A DNA stretch of 64,000 nt, from the NCBI RefSeq assembly GCF_004135625.1, contig NZ_SDPV01000001.1, positions 1,052,501 to 1,116,500 of the forward strand, in the 5' to 3' direction. Each line of letters starts with the position of its first letter. Within the stretch, counting starts at the first letter, position 1. Origin of the DNA: Pelagerythrobacter rhizovicinus (GTDB taxonomy: Bacteria; Pseudomonadota; Alphaproteobacteria; Sphingomonadales; Sphingomonadaceae). Both the position numbers and the translations under genes were made by a program. Below the pieces are notes generated by a model. That model had not been told where the DNA came from and made no database searches. It was given only the letters and a program-made list of their open reading frames with translations. Of this stretch, positions 63,585 to 64,000 are shown piece after piece.

Positions 63585-64000
63585 TTGAAAGTCGAACGAC
63601 GCACCGTGCTTGTCGGCAGCGCCGCCGCTCTCCTCGCGGGCTGCACCCGCACCGGCGGCGCGCTCACCTCCGCGCCGACGGCCCCGCGCCTCGCCCCGCT
63701 CCACTTCGATGCGGCGCACCTGATGAAGATAACCGTCTGCCTGCGCCCGTTCCGCCCGGCGGGCCCGCGGCTCGAGGCCGAGCGCTTCGGCGAGAAGACG
63801 GTGGTCCACAACTACGGCCACGGCGGTTCGGGCTGGTCGCTGAGCTGGGGCTGCGCCGCCGAAGCCACGACGCTGGCGCGCTCGGGCGGCGCCGGCGAGT
63901 TCGCGGTGATCGGCGCGGGGGTGATCGGTCTCACCACCGCGCTGCGCCTTGTCGAGACGGGTGCGAAGGTTACCATCTACGCCGAGGAATTCCCCGCCGA
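63585..64000 (+). CDS. FAD-dependent oxidoreductase of D-amino-acid oxidase type, permuted order (cut by window edge)
   Basis: 138 codons visible from TTG 63585, with GGGAGGT at 4-nt spacing, to the right edge. N-terminus: RR (residues 5-6) followed by a hydrophobic run ending LLAGC (Cys20), consistent with a Tat/lipoprotein signal. Residues 50-92 hold CLRPFRPAGPRLEAERFG and VVHNYGHGGSGWSLSWGCA, blocks that occur at the C-terminal end of D-amino-acid oxidases. The FAD Rossmann motif VIGAGVIGLTTALRLVETGA comes only at about 108-126. So the order is reversed from the usual. The rest lies beyond the window, so a duplication cannot be excluded. Substrate probably a D-amino acid or similar amine. 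Confidence 0.82.
   Translation, partial: MKVERRTVLVGSAAALLAGCTRTGGALTSAPTAPRLAPLHFDAAHLMKITVCLRPFRPAGPRLEAERFGEKTVVHNYGHGGSGWSLSWGCAAEATTLARSGGAGEFAVIGAGVIGLTTALRLVETGAKVTIYAEEFPA

Overview
The window is high-G+C DNA packed with genes on both strands, with short intergenic gaps and many 4-nt start/stop overlaps. Protein content points to an alphaproteobacterium of the order Sphingomonadales, most likely the Erythrobacteraceae (Erythrobacter/Altererythrobacter type). The grounds are a PhaR polyhydroxybutyrate regulator, an hrcA-grpE block divergent from rph-rdgB-hemW, a long-form PDH E2, and lineage-style proteins (DOMON-like, HExxH 'vgr-related', MmyB-type HTH). Dispersed palindromic repeats resemble those I associate with sphingomonads. 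This placement is inference; no rRNA is present. I see no prophage, IS element or CRISPR array. The longest stretch without a gene is 4687-4938.

Layout. 1-4.5 kb (minus): holB (cut by the window edge), tmk, a D,D-carboxypeptidase, an RlpA-like SPOR lipoprotein and MltB, a DNA replication plus wall-remodelling run linked by overlaps. tRNA-Ser(UGA) follows at 4.6 kb. 4.9-12.2 kb (minus): sulfotransferase-like protein, class IV aminotransferase and CPA2 antiporter; then lpdA, thioesterase, an SH3-like hypothetical and pdhC (PDH E3 and E2). 12.3-25.1 kb: universal stress protein, membrane protein/HTH regulator pair, RNase R, M28 peptidase, ProS, PhaR, alanine racemase with an MHS-type transporter, NifU-like protein, CvpA, RadA. 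25.2-37 kb: patatin-like lipase, dnaK-dnaJ, copper chaperone with a metalloprotease-like protein and a bacterial indoleamine 2,3-dioxygenase, glycine-zipper lipoprotein, DUF885 peptidase, grpE, hrcA. 37-46.6 kb: rph-rdgB-hemW-xerC, dedA-gshB-yraN-rsmI, LpoA-like activator and parE.

46.6-64 kb is the most accessory part. It holds an alpha/beta hydrolase-OsmC fusion, an ECF sigma factor with a coupled membrane protein and a class A beta-lactamase-fold serine hydrolase, and a MoxR/VWA pair split by a ccdAB toxin-antitoxin module and a soluble chemoreceptor. Next come a lower-G+C lipoprotein, DUF817 and small secreted proteins, and a GH171/NamZ-type muramidase homologue without a signal peptide coupled to a DOMON-like protein. 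TyrS, PilZ, an MFS carrier and CysK follow. At the edge is a D-amino-acid-oxidase-type flavoprotein whose motifs appear in permuted order.

Themes: wall metabolism recurs (carboxypeptidase, RlpA, MltB, Alr, LpoA, NamZ homologue, serine hydrolase), as does stress and proteostasis. Candidate control sites include a PhaR box before phaR, an inverted repeat before ccdA, a CtrA-like box before the chemoreceptor, an RpoH-like promoter before dnaK and an ECF-type promoter before the sigma gene. No complete novel system is demonstrable. The best leads are the permuted flavoprotein, the ECF/serine-hydrolase operon, the palindromic repeat shared between an intergenic region and the pdhC linker, and the recurrent 4-nt convergent stop overlaps.
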